Made by a program: the position numbers and the translations under genes
Shown here: positions 35,606 through 48,324 of the stretch, in pieces
Layout: each line of letters opens with the position of its first letter
How positions within the stretch are numbered: the first letter of the stretch is position 1
Origin: Ancylostoma caninum
Lineage: Eukaryota; Nematoda; Chromadorea; Rhabditida; Ancylostomatidae
NCBI GenBank assembly: GCA_037903475.1
Contig: JBAJFG010000437.1
Span: forward strand, 775,495-839,494
DNA length: 64,000 nt
Direction of reading: 5' to 3'
The notes under the pieces: model-generated
The model's database searches: none
Seen by the model: the letters and a program-made list of their open reading frames with translations, nothing else
What the model was told of the DNA's origin: nothing

Positions 35606-37220
35606 CATGCTGTTTACAGTGCTGCTTACAAAAAACAAAAAGGATTTGTCTTCGTTTACATTGAGCGTCATGGAGCTGTCGAATTTGCGGACTTTAACGT
35701 TCGTAGCAGCGCAACCGCACCGCGCTGAAATCATTGCCATGTGCGGCCATATCCAGGAACTCAAAAATAAGTTTTTTATCGCATTTGAAACTTGCTCGCT
35801 CAAAAGCCTGTGGACAACTTGTTTTCGCCTTTTTTTCGCTGACAATTTGGCGAAAACAAGTTGTGGACAAGCTTTGGGCAGACAACTTGTCGGCAATAAG
35901 GTGTGAAAACAAGTTGTTGACAAGCTTTCGGGCGAGCACGTTTTAGATGTGATCGGAAACTTGTTTTTAGGGTTCTGAGTGATAGCTCATCGCAGCGATA
36001 TTTCTATGGGTACGCGACGCCGTCGCACTGTTGTTCATGCTCAAGTCCGCAAAAAAGTCCGACAATCTTGTCTACATTCTCACGTTGAACTCAGTCACTG
36101 AGCTTCTACCTCCGGCTGTTGGCTCAAACAATCGCATCTGAGTAAACGTCGTGAATTTTGAATACATTATTACGTCGCATTACATCTCTGCTGCATTTTC
36201 TTGCTGAGAGAAACTGAAGAAAAAGAACAGAAAAACTCCTGTATCACACAAAATGCGCGCAAGGCCAATTTTTGCACCGCAATGCCCTTTCCAGGCTATA
36301 AACAGCGCAAGTCGGTTGGAAACTGGAGACAGTGCGCTGAAAATTGCATAGCGGCAGTAAGTGATCGCTAACCAACGCCTCCGTCATGTCACCACCACAT
36401 ATGAACCAATTCAGATCAGATGTAGGTGTTCCTAAGGCTGATGCACATCTAGAACGCAGGATAGACAGAGACGAATGAGTGACGTCGTCAGGGCAGCTAC
36501 ATTTGACTATGTTTTATACCTAATCGCAGAGCGACTGGCGCGGGTTAGCACAAAATGCGTTGCATACCGTTCAACAACGGCTGGTCTCGAGTGGAAGAAT
36601 ACACATACCACAACCGTGTAGTCGTAATTGGTGATTATAATATATTCATTCAAAATTTCTCACCCCCCCCCCCCCCACGCGCTGTTTATACCCCCTTTCA
36701 GAATCACGCAATAGGCCGACCTGGTGGCAGACGCGATGCGACGACTTCATTGACATTGTCAGGCAGAATATGCCCATTTTCTATTTTTCCTTCAGATGTT
36801 TCACCTTGTAACCTAGGCAGCTTTGCTACCTGTCACGTCACGCACGTTGTGGCCGTCGCCGCTACGCCACCGCCTCGCGATGAAGTACAAACATATTCGG
36901 AAAAATAATTACGACTCATCTACAGAATTCAGGAAATACGAGAAAACACATCTGACCTCTCCTAAGGAATGACTGTGCCTTCCGCAGTCAATTTTCGTAC
37001 TTATCTGAACTATTGTTCAGACTCCAAAGCACTCCAAATCTAAGACATAAAAATCAAGGTGGATGCTCTCTTCAAAGCAAATAAGGCGCTAACGAAGATC
37101 CTTGGGGGGGGGGGGGGAGCAATGACACTAACGCAGAAAATACAATGATAAGTGCTTCATTTCACACTGTAAATTCTATGTACTCTATCTAAATTAACAA
37201 AATGAAGAACTATGACTAGT
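35606..37220. other. Intergenic interval between convergent carrier and arginine kinase genes
   Basis: No gene recognised. A foldback lies at about 35785-35945 (ACAACTTGTTTTCGCC against GGCGAAAACAAGTTGT, with further AACAAGTTGT words), and long poly-C/poly-G tracts occur at 36662 and 37104. Overlapping open frames at 35589-35946 come from the foldback. Confidence 0.5.
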
Positions 37221-40200
37221 CTATAGCTTCTCTTCAGCTGCGATAAGAGCTTTAACTCCATCGTACATTTGTTTCACTGCTTGATACTCGGAAAGACCAA
37301 GACGAGCCTGTAATTAATAATTCACGTTACCTCTTTACAAGTTCAGAAACTGATTTATTCTGCTCATACCTTGTTTGAAATATCATAAACTCCTCCCTTC
37401 GATTCTGAGTGCTCTCCATGGATTCCGCGAACTTGCAAGTTTAGCTTATCGCACATTTCCTGAACACTTTGGAGATAATGGACCAAAATTTCTTCCCATT
37501 ACTTCAACTCGGATCTAACAGAGGCATACCTCAAACTCCTTCTTCCTAGCAGTGAGTTTCGGCAGTTTAATGTGGACAGATGCACGGACCGTCGATCCCA
37601 GATTCGTTGGACAGAACGTCAGCCAACCGAGGCGTTCATCACGAGAGAAGGGTACTACTTTCTCTATGCCCTTAACATGCAGCGAATAATGTAGAATTCA
37701 ATTACAGCTGATATTAAGAGCTAGTTTCTCACTTCACAAGGTTGAGTACCAAGCGTTGCAACGCTCCCAGTGTTCTTTTATTGTGAGATCATCTTGGGAT
37801 AGCCATAGAACAGCACATTTCAACTCACTCTAATTCCTTTGATTAGTCGCTCCAATACTTGTCCAACATCACTGCCCTCTTGCATTGAAATAATACGCAT
37901 GTGATCCTCTTCATTTACCCAGATAAGGAATGTTTTATCGTTATTGTGATAGATACCGCGCCCCTGAAAAAGCGGAACTTTTATTCCCGAATCAGATCCA
38001 GAAAAAAAATTAAGAAAATAGACCAAATGTTTACCTTAGGCCAAAAATTACATGCGTTAGCTGCTTGAAGGTGTCGATCTCCCTCTTTGAATAGGAAGTG
38101 ATCGGCAATAAGTTTGTCCTGAGTCTGTTTCGTCATTCCATCCAAGGGATAATACTTGCCTTTCAGTTCCTTGTCTGTGAACGAGTCAAATGCCTTCTTA
38201 AGCTTGCTCTCCATTTCCAAGTAGTTATCCTTGAAATGTCTAGTATGGAAAGTAGGAACTTTAAAAAGAAATTATGCACGAGCGAAAAGTAGAAGGGTTG
38301 AAGAGGAGCTCTCGTAGCTCTCATATATTATGACGTAACATGTAGTGCATACCTGTGTCAAACAAGGGTTGAAAGGATATCCAGCCAAGGATCGTCCACA
38401 GCGGATTCGAGTCGACTTGATGTATTTTCCTTTGGGATCAAGTGGAGGGAACTCATGTGTCTTGCCTTCTCCCAAGTCAACAGGAGGCTGCTTTTGGTGA
38501 GGGCCAAAGCCATGATATTCCTCGATGATCTTGTCGAACAAGAGAGCAAATGTCTGGAAAAAGAAGTTGAGACTCAGAAAAAAAACTCTCAACGACAACA
38601 TTGAGGAATTGATTATACCTTATATGACTCGGCATCTGGAGCGTAGACGCCTACACCCGCATCCAGGTTGTACACACCTGTAAATAAGAAAGAATTGAAA
38701 TAAGTCAGAATGTTCCTATTTTGTTGAGTTCAAATAATCCAAGAAACCATCGTTACCTTTGTTTTACTAATTACGGGATGCATTAAGCTTCATGTCAGTC
38801 GGCAATAAGGCCTTGAGAGACGACTAGATGCACGTGCCCGGCCTGGGACACCCAGCTTTCGAAGGACTTGAAGATCAGTGGTCTTTGAACTTTCACATTC
38901 ACGCCATTTTTTCATGTTTAAAAATATCACCGTAAATTCATGAATATCCATTAATTTTCTCCCGAATCACAGCCTACAGAAACATTCGAGCATTCGAGGA
39001 GGAGAGGTTGGGTGGTTGTTTTAGCTCTATGATCCAAAAAGACCAACGCAAAACTGCAGCAGTTCATAAATCGTTTTCGAAAAATACTCCAGCCTGGATT
39101 ACTGTATCCAAGTATTTGAAAAATAAAGAAAATACAATACAAACCCCCAAGCAAACTTCAAAATCAAGCAGATTAATGTGAGGCGATCGCAACAGTCCAC
39201 TTGGAGTGTAGCCCTTCTAATCACTGTCGCTCCGCGACATCGATTCCGATATATATCGATTTTAGGCGGAGCATTGCCGGCTCCGAGATGAGTCTAGCCA
39301 CCGATAACCGATACGTATCAAGATCGCTGTCGCCTTTTACCAACGGCAAAGCAGGGTGGAACCAGGGAGCTCCACATGGAGTATGACCGCTGCATAAGAT
39401 AGATGAAATCAGACACGATAAGTATAGAGATGGCTAAAAAAAACAGTAGTGATTTTGCAGAAATAAGATTATAGCCTTTGGTGCACGCAGGAATGTAAGA
39501 TATTTGAAAAAGAATGTTCTTCCCATGTGAATTCTCGGAAAATTGAACGAAGCTGTTCGATGGAGATGTAAAGAAATTAGCCTGAACTCCTTACGTGGAA
39601 GGCTAGATACTCATTGTGCCGGTGTTATGGAAGAGTGTAAACAATAAACAACAAATGATTATACAATGATTATAGTAGCCCGCCCCGAACGCGACGATAA
39701 TTGAGTATTCGTGCGAGTTGCCTGCTTCTCTTGCCACCTTCCTCCTTTATTCGTTACTTTCTCGTGGTCTTTTTCTCTCTAGCGCTTCTCTAGTTATCAC
39801 CCCCCCCCCCCCTTCCCCCATTCCCCAATACAACGGTCTATATTAATCAGCAGAAAATTTCAATCTGACACAGATAAACACAGAAGATAACCACGCTGTG
39901 GGAAAAGCAACTGGCCTGAGCGAATGCAGTCATACAATGTGGCTCCCAGTTTCGTCTTTTTATATTTCAACTTGTCCATAACATCTTTAGTGAGATGCTA
40001 AATAAATATTTTAGATGATAACAATTATTTAACTGTAAATATTCTCTTCAATTCCTACCTTTTTCAGCAATGACTTGCAGTTAACTCCTTCGGGACCATT
40101 AAGTTTTTTATATGCATCATCGATTTTTTGTACTACAGCAGGATCCACACCGTTGGACCAGAAGAATGATTTGGCCTATACATATACAAACTAGAGTAAA

Positions 40201-40343
40201 TAGAGCGAAAATTAATGAGAACTATAGGGAACATCATTTCAAAGTACCTGAGGGGAGAATGTGTAGAGAGCTGTAGCTCCTCCCAAAGCCGCAACGAGTC
40301 CTCCGATGAGTTTGGTGTTCTGTGACTTCAATAATGTGGCCAT
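37221..40343 (-). CDS. Arginine kinase (ATP:guanido phosphotransferase)
   Basis: Ten minus-strand exons: 40248-40343, 40059-40175, 39916-39997, 38619-38677, 38353-38553, 38035-38229, 37829-37963, 37530-37670, 37370-37459 and 37221-37307. Together they give 400 residues in consistent phase. Family landmarks: specificity loop [14 protein letters not shown] (about 100-113), [17 protein letters not shown] (about 165), [13 protein letters not shown] with catalytic NEEDH (about 267-271), reactive Cys in [11 protein letters not shown] (about 315), and [10 protein letters not shown] with GGVYDIS near the end. The enzyme transfers phosphate reversibly between ATP and arginine, buffering ATP in muscle and other tissue. 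The first 32 residues ([20 protein letters not shown], then [12 protein letters not shown]) form a hydrophobic N-terminal extension absent from the usual ~355-residue cytosolic enzymes. It could be a membrane anchor or mitochondrial signal. Intron 3 starts with GC rather than GT. An acceptor at about 40391 suggests a 5' UTR exon or trans-splicing. Confidence 0.95.
39675..39800 (+). repeat. CGACGATA-pyrimidine dispersed repeat, copy 2
   Basis: CCCCGAACGCGACGATAATTG, then CTTGCCACCTTCC, TTTCTCGTGGTCTTTTTC and TCTCTAGCGCTTCTC, ending in a poly-C run. It lies in the third intron of the arginine kinase gene. Confidence 0.6.
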
Positions 40344-43300
40344 CCGTGCGATGAGAGCAGAGTAGACGAGGAGCACCCAGTACTTTACCCTGGAATCACG
40401 ATTAAATGGAAACGCAAGAAGCAGACGAATGTTTACTGTTCAAACAGATACAAAGACAATGGAAACTTTGAGCGCGCTGCGGACAGTGGACGGAGCAATA
40501 GACGCGAAAGAAGCGAAAGATGAATCATGACGAGGATGAGATCGGAAAGGAAAAGATTCAGCAAGGTCCCAAGACTAGCAAGAAAATCAACGATCCGTCG
40601 CCAAGCAACATGAAATGAGCGCTTGCAGAGACTTTCGCGCTTGAGATTTCGCTGGAATTCTAGTTTTTTTTTTTCCTTAAAGACGTAGAACTCATATCCA
40701 ACGATAACAAGCGCGAAACACGCAAAAAATCGAGGAGAGACTCTCTATGGAGTATACAGGCCAAGCTCTGCCCAATCTACCGTAATCAAGGGCGCGCGGC
40801 GGGACCACACCCACTGCTGGTGTTGGAAAGGCGTTCTTCACTCGGTTTAGATAGATATATTTTACCAGTTTTATCGATTTCTTTCATGTCTGGCTCATCT
40901 TTCAGCTCTCAAAATTGCATGGAGAGGTTGTTGAAGGTGCTGATTACAAATGTAGTAGCCGTTTTGTACTAGAATCTTGGTTTCATTGATTTTTTCCTAA
41001 GTCGTTCCTGTGGAGCGGCGTAGTTTTGAAGTTTTATGAAGTTTTTCGTCATTAAGTTGGTTTTTTTTCATGCTACATGCTCATCATATTTATAACCAGC
41101 ATTCTGAAAAGTCCTCAAAAACCCCACTATGCAACATTTCAGGGAGATCGGAGAACACAACAAAACAGAAAAATCGATAAAATTGATGGATTCGATACCA
41201 CTGTGCAGGACCGGTATGATTTAGGTGCCCAGCCTCTCCACCCACTCTTATATGCAAGCTTTCGAAGACACTCATACTTCCATTCTTGGCGTTGGAACTG
41301 GCAGCGCTGACGTATAATACCACGAAGACACTATGTGACAACTCTAATTTCATGTTTATGCGCTTCCGCCACAATGAACTCGGGAGACGGTAGGAGCAGT
41401 GGTCCGTCAGACCGAAACGGACTCCAGTGTGCAGCAGCCACATAGCCGGAAAGGAGAAATTTGATGTCAACTGAGATCCGATGGCTTTGACGTGACCAGT
41501 GAACAGTCATCTTCTGAATTATTCGAATTTCGAATTAATGGAGAAAAGAGATGCTATAACAATTCAAAGAGAACAACGATTACATTGACTAAGAAGGTAA
41601 CAAAATGCGCATTTAGTCGATAGGAACTATCAAGTAACCAAAGAACAAGTAAAATGCAGGTCTCGCGGGCCGGTTCAATACTCAGAATACAGAATTTGCC
41701 CAAAATTCATATTTGTTTTATAAGGTGTTTTAAAAGAATGCCAACGGGGAGGGAGGGCCTTGAGACATCCACTGCCTTTTAGGTTTTTTATACAGCACAC
41801 CACGAATCACATGTTAAAAAGATTCTGAGTTATGGAGTAGTTCATACAGCTGCCGAGAAGTATAAACACAAGTTGGGTTGTGATAGCATTTTCGCTGCGT
41901 TACAGAATCTTGAGAGTTTGGTATTTCACAGCTATGTGGAGAACGGGCGTATTACCATGAGGAAATTCAAACCATCCTCATCTACAGTTGAAAACATTAG
42001 GAAATACGACCGTTCGAGCAGCAAATACTGTATTTCCCAACAAGCCGCGAAATTCGCTGAAGTAATCTCCAAACAATCGCAAACCGCATCAGTTGCGAGT
42101 GATTTCTAGTGAACGCCACTACGTGCAAAACGTGCGAAAAGTATGAAAGAGAACTGCAAACAGCACAAGGCCAAAGGTGAGAGAAGTTCTGACGCCGATC
42201 GAGGTCGTAGTTCAGCTGGCAAGCAATGGGCGCGGTCCTGTCCACTATTCATCAACTGGTTATAAAAACTGTTGTAAGAAGGGAGTCAACGAATTTATGC
42301 GCTGTTTTGAATGGAAAGGGACCCATCTTCTTTTGGTCTTCACAGTGGAACAGATTTGAACTCGACAAAAGGGCTATACAGTAAGTAGTACAGTGTTGAC
42401 TGAATTGTGGTTGCTATGTTCAATATTGGTAGCTTAACAATGGAGGCAGTTTGAATGTGCACGAAATACTAACGGTCAATAGCAAGTAAACGAAGAAAAA
42501 CTATCCATTAGTGTAGTAGCAGGAACTCAATGTCAAGTAAATATTACCGAAAAAGTTAAGTTCTGTTGTTCCGCTGGTCTAAACCATGGCCAGTTTTCGC
42601 TTTTTCAGAAATGTTGTTCTATAATAGCCCTTTGGGAAGTCTGTGATTCAAGATACACAGCAAATTTTTCACTTCAACAATACACCAAGCGCAGCTTCGA
42701 TCTCTAATTCTTGAGGGCTGATTATTCGATACTATTTAACAAATTGAGCTTTATGCAGGCCCACCCAGACAGTGGACTTTTTCTAAATATATTAAACATG
42801 TATCTAGAAGTCCCTGATAAAAAAAGTTCGGGGGGGGGGTAAAGGGGGTCCCGGATAAAGAAAGTTCGGTGAGCTTTTGTGGGGGGGGGGTAAAGGGGAG
42901 AGAAGTAGAGCATCCTAAGAGAGGTATAGGAGAAAAACTGGGTCTCCGCCATGTTGGAGATCCGGATGGAGAAACAAAATTAACAAAAATATCAGTTACA
43001 GTATCGAATGATTAAAAATAAATATTTCAAATAAATAATAAAGTAGAGAGTGGAAAATGAACTTATACAAAATTTTTATCTGTTTCACTAAGTGATTTCG
43101 AAAACCTAGGGACACATTCCTGAGGGAAGGGACGGCTCCCCCTCTGCGTCCGTTGATGGAGTCTAGCTATATCTACCAGCAGTATTGGAAGCCATTGTAC
43201 TTGTGTAGTATGAAAAGAATGGCCAAACCAGAAATCCTCCAGTCAGGATCAGGTATAAGCAGATACGAGTATTTCCATGTCTACGTTAACAATCCGGACA

Positions 43301-43584
43301 ACGGAACGGCTAAAATGTCCAAACTGCAGACAATAGATCGCTGTTAACTATTATAAATGGTCTTGGAGACCTAGATACCGGATGGGGGAAACCCGAGATA
43401 ACGGTTAAACGGACAAGTGGCTGGTGCTGACTGACCGGTCGCTTTTTTCTTTCTTTTTTACATATTTTTCTGTAAGTTTTGACATGTATTTGGTATGATA
43501 TCTTACATTTTGATGTTTCGATTGAATGATCTATGGGCTAACAGACCATAGGTAAAAAGATCCATCAAGAGCGCAACACCAAGA

Positions 43585-43700
43585 CCAGGGCCTGGATGCA
43601 TCACAGAGATTACCCACGGTAAATGTGTTGACGCTTTTGCCACAGATGGGCAAATTTGGGAGAGTTAACGCTTTTACCCTGGGTGATTCAGTGACGCGTG
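43585..43700. repeat. GGGTAA/TTACCC dispersed repeat, copy 6
   Basis: GGCCTGGATGCATCACAGAG, ATTACCCACGGTAAATGTG and TTTTACCCTGGGTGATTC, in the order seen in other copies. Confidence 0.55.
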
Positions 43701-45229
43701 CGGTCTCAGGACGCTACGACTACGGATTCACGGCTACGAGGGTATCGAAAGCTAACTTAACACTAAGCAAAAGGGTTCTTCAGAAAATGTATGTGAACAA
43801 ACTGGTTTCAGGACTGGGCTGAGCTTTTATGGCTAGGATTAATGAAACGCTAACCAAGCAAAACAACTCTGGCTAACCTGACTGGCTAGCCAAGAGAGTA
43901 TGTAAAGTTGGGATGCGCAGAACGTTGAAGTTGGTTAGCTAACCCGGTCAACCCACCAAACCTATCCAAGACGGGTCTGGTCGACTTGTTCATTATTGAC
44001 GTATGAACTAAATCACATATTGGTAGGGTGAGTTCAAATGCAAGTAACTAGTTGTGCACTACCAAACTGGAGTAGTTCTACATGGAAATACTAAGGTAAC
44101 TGTCGATCATGTACCGTATCCGTCTATGTCATTTCAAATAGAGTCATGTTGGATAGTAGATTGTATAAAGACTGTTAGAATCGGATAAATACTACTGCGT
44201 TTCCAATCCTAAAGTTAAACATTTACTATTGATATTTAGGTTTTCACATATTACATATTTACATATATTATTTACATATTTTTACATATCTCCTAAACTT
44301 AAATATTTGATATAATAGTTGAGTTTTTATCTTTGATATGTGCTCAGTACTCAATAAATATATCGGGTACGAACCCGGAAGTTTTGCAGATAAGGCTCTG
44401 AATAACTGTTGCGAACAAAAGTAGATGATAACGCCAGTGAGTGAAAAAACTGAAATAGTGTCAAGAAGGAAAACTCAGTACTGGAACTGGTTCTAGTAGG
44501 AGAAAATGTCAACTTGTCGTGCCATTGGTCGCTTTCGAATGAAAAAAGTGCACGTGAACGATTTGCGAAGATCGATAGGGTGCTCATCAATGGGACGGTC
44601 GCATCAACATCTTTTGCAGTGCTCGCTTCCAGCTGCGGAGAAAAACTGGGGACAGCGAGCAGCAAAAAATGATCGCTGGACTGGCGGTTTCAGCGCTTAG
44701 TCATCCACGTTCAGATGGAGAATTTCAATGGAAATTACTCAGAGTAAATCTCCGAAAGAAAAGTCAATGACGTGTTCGAGATACCAATTGAATCCTGTAC
44801 AATAGTTCAATCCTTTAGAATTGCAAAATATGAACGAAGAGAGTGGTAAACCCCAGGAATAGAGATCGTACCATCTATGGACACATGAGGAGAGCAATTT
44901 ACTCCATTAGCATTGATCCGAGCACATGGATTTCCGGAGGCGCAAAACACGGAGAAAATGGACTTCCTTGGACGAACAGAAGTAGAATACCGCTTCGAAT
45001 GGAATCCTCAGGGTAAACCAGGATTGTTACCAATAGTTTATTCTGGCTAAGATTCGGTAAAATGCGGTTAACGTTTTTATTTTGACCAACGTTTCAAGCA
45101 GTATGAATTGCTCTTATAACCTTATCACAAACAGAGACTTGTCAGAAATTAAAAAAATATCATGAATTTTTTTTCTCGCAGTATTCAATCAGGCATTGTT
45201 GGGTTACTCATAATATGTGGTTGGCACCA

Positions 45230-45400
45230 AGCAGGGCACTAGAAGGATGGGTAATTTCATGCCAAGAGTATCATTACTTATAGGTACCAGCTGGGCATAG
45301 ACACTGTCACGCGTGGGTAAACAAACTGGTAAGTACCAGGGTAAGTGGCAAATTTGCGAACGTTAACAGGTCTACCGTGAGTAATATCAATGGTGCATCC
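45230..45400. repeat. GGGTAA/TTACCC dispersed repeat, copy 7
   Basis: CATAGACACTGTCACGCGTG, GGGTAAACAAACTGGTAAG and TCTACCGTGAGTAATATCAA, ending in ATGGTGCATCC. More diverged than copies 1 and 4. Confidence 0.5.
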
Positions 45401-46964
45401 AGCGCTAGTTTTTTTTTACTCACTCAACCAGTTTACTATGAATTGGTGTAGCTCAGAGCGTTGGCATACGAATTGCAGTTAAGAGAGCTGAGATTCTGTC
45501 CTTCTGTCCTCCAAGAGAAGGCAGACCTTAGCTTGCGGGAAAAATTCATTTTCCACCAGAATTCGGAGTTCTCTGTCGAGACATGGGTTACGTCATGGGT
45601 CAACCTCGATTCAGGCTTTCACGTTCGATTACGTGAAAAAGTGCTATACCCATACTCCCGGAGAAGAATACAGGAAAACAAGAGCAAAACAAGACCGAGG
45701 GAGCGCGGAGATAAACAAGTGCAGAAGGACAATTAGCGTGCAAAGAATTGCCCGGAAAACATGCTTGAAAAGCTCTAGCTAAAACGCGAGCGATATTGGG
45801 TGGAGAAGCTTTTGAGTTGTTTTTTTTTTTGAATTTTTTTAAGAAAGCGCAAGACACTACGAGATGAACGAAGAAATTAGATAGCAGTTCTTCTTCTTCA
45901 AGGTTTGAGCAAGAGATATCATCAGACGCTATTCTGATTGTCCTACTCAAGAAAAAACTTTTAAATTTTAGTATGTTTAAAAAAGAGGGCTCTTTATTCG
46001 TCTTGTTATTTGCAGCCTCATATGACTAGATAGCGATATAGACTACCGGAATGAAGAAAACATCTTTCTAGAAGATTTCTTAGGAAATCATTGTCAAACG
46101 ACAAAGTAAAACGTAGATATGAGTGCCGGATTCAATCTAACAATTTCTCATAAGAGAGAACATGCATAGTTTCTCAAACGCGAGAAATTTTCCAGGCGCC
46201 CGAAATCGATAGGAAAGCATTGGAGATGTGCCAGTGGCGAGCTTCACCCGACAGCAGCCTCATCCAGAAAAGGACAATACTATGTAATGCGCGTTTTATT
46301 CCCAGGCTCAAAAATTAGAACGAGCTCAGCAGAAACATGAAGAACTGTTGGAATGAACGTTCAGGGATACCTTACGGAAGATTCTCAGTGTACCTAACCT
46401 AGGTCCTACTAATGGTCTTTATCTCCTGTGATAACGACTCCACTAAAAAAATGGAGGGTATTAGGGCACACAAGAAACAGAATAAATTGTAAAGAAAGCA
46501 ATAAAGACAACACGTCTGGCAAAAGCATGTAACATAGCAGCCAGCAACGTCTGAACTGAAACTTCACAAAGAAAAGGAACATTGTCTAGTTACCCAGTTC
46601 CAGCCGTGAACGCTACTTGGAGAAGGATTACCGGAGTTAGGTCACTCTTCAAGGACTTTTTACGCAACGTCCTCGGAGGTCGTTTTCTTTTCATTACCAC
46701 TTCGCTGCAGACGTCGAAGGAGTCGATGGCCAATTTTGGGAAAAATAACTATATATAGTAACTCAAAAGCGCTGCATTCAGACACACCTATTATGAAAGT
46801 TACAGAAAATTTTCATGGAAATTAAGAGAAATCGAAAATATATTCGTCGAAAAATCAGACTGATATCATTCAAAACTTGAGGAAATGAGGATAAGGAAGA
46901 ATTCAGTAGAATGAGTGTGTTCAATCATATACAGCCTTCCAAGAAAGAATGCGTAGACGAACAA

Positions 46965-47280
46965 GTGAATGAATGGATGGATGAATGAATGAATGAATGA
47001 ATGAATGATCGAATGAACGAATGAGTGATCGAATGAATGAATGAGGTGATGAATGAATGAATGAATAAATAAATAAATAAATAATCCGATTACTGAATGA
47101 ATGAATGAATGAATGGATGAATGAATGAATGAATGAATGAATGAATGAATGAATGAATGAATGAATGAGTCAGTGAATAAATAAATAAAAAAGTGAATGT
47201 ATGAATAGATGAATCCGTGAATGAATGAATGGATGAATGAATGAGCGGACGAATAAATGAAATGAATGAACGGAGCGATG
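46965..47280. repeat. (AATG)n microsatellite
   Basis: About 315 bp of imperfect AATGAATGAATG with AATA interruptions. The longest clean runs are near 47100-47165. Confidence 0.95.
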
Positions 47281-48324
47281 AATGCGACGGATTCCAGCTA
47301 TTCTACTGATAGAATTTACGCAGGATAACTGTTCTGAAGCTAACTGTTGAACAATACTGGAGCAGAAATGATGATACATCGTTGCTGGCGCTCACGATAT
47401 ATCATCAGCAGATATGTTGCCGCCGATGAAATCTATCGCCGATCCAGGCTTTATAATGGCGTCGGTGATGCGCTATCCAACACATGTGAACATATTCAAT
47501 TCAGAGGAGTTTACACAAGGAGAGAGCAAAGAACAGTCAGGGACCTGTCCATTTAAGATGTAGAAGCGCCACTTAAACTGGTTTTGCTGATCATATTAGC
47601 TGAAACAGCACTCACCTCATTCACATTTGCGGAGAACGGCAAACATCCGCTGAATACAGAGCCAACGATAGAAAGGAATCAATCGATAGGTGTTGTTCGA
47701 CAAAAATGTGCTAAGAATAGTACTCCATGAACCTTAAGGTAGCAAGGCCTTATCTTTGTGGTGGTTATTTTGGAACAGTGTTACAAAAACAGATTAAAGA
47801 CCATCTTAGAGGAGCAGAAACTCAGCAAAAAGATGTTTTCATCCGACTTCCTCTAGTTATTTGTGGATAATCCGGGATCTATCCCACCTGTTCCTCTATT
47901 CGAACCCCATATAACTCCGGAAGGAAGGTCTATTTACAATAACGATATCGCTCAGTTTTTATAAATAACGTTGAGATTTTACCGCGATTATTGCTGAAAC
48001 CACTACAAAACCACTCATCCCCAAGTCACATTATACACAAAGCCGATGTATGTCATGCTTGACTCTAGCTGGTGCAGATGCACTACAACGCTAACGACTA
48101 TTCCAAAATTTACTTAGTTATTCATACTGTTAACTTACAATGACTGACATCTACACAACATGATAAGAAAGTAGAAATTCCAAAAAGTAGAAATTCCAAG
48201 AGTTTCATAACAATTAAACATCAACAAACAGCGCAAAACAACGTGTTCAACATAGCATCCAAGGATAATTAACAAACAAAAACTACTCTATGAACTACAC
48301 ACTCTGTACATGAGCAATGGTAAT

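Larger units (their letters stand above)
40392..48324. other. Gene-poor interval upstream of arginine kinase
   Basis: No exon series recognised on either strand over 7.9 kb. It holds GGGTAA-type repeats at 43585-43700 and 45230-45400, an AATG microsatellite at 46965-47280, and several G/C homopolymer runs. Open frames such as 41873-42109 and 45461-45736 show no family resemblance. Confidence 0.5.

Noticed and set aside
35589..35946. Four overlapping open frames downstream of the carrier gene
   Set aside because: They come from a foldback with ACAACTTG/CAAGTTGT words; no family match.
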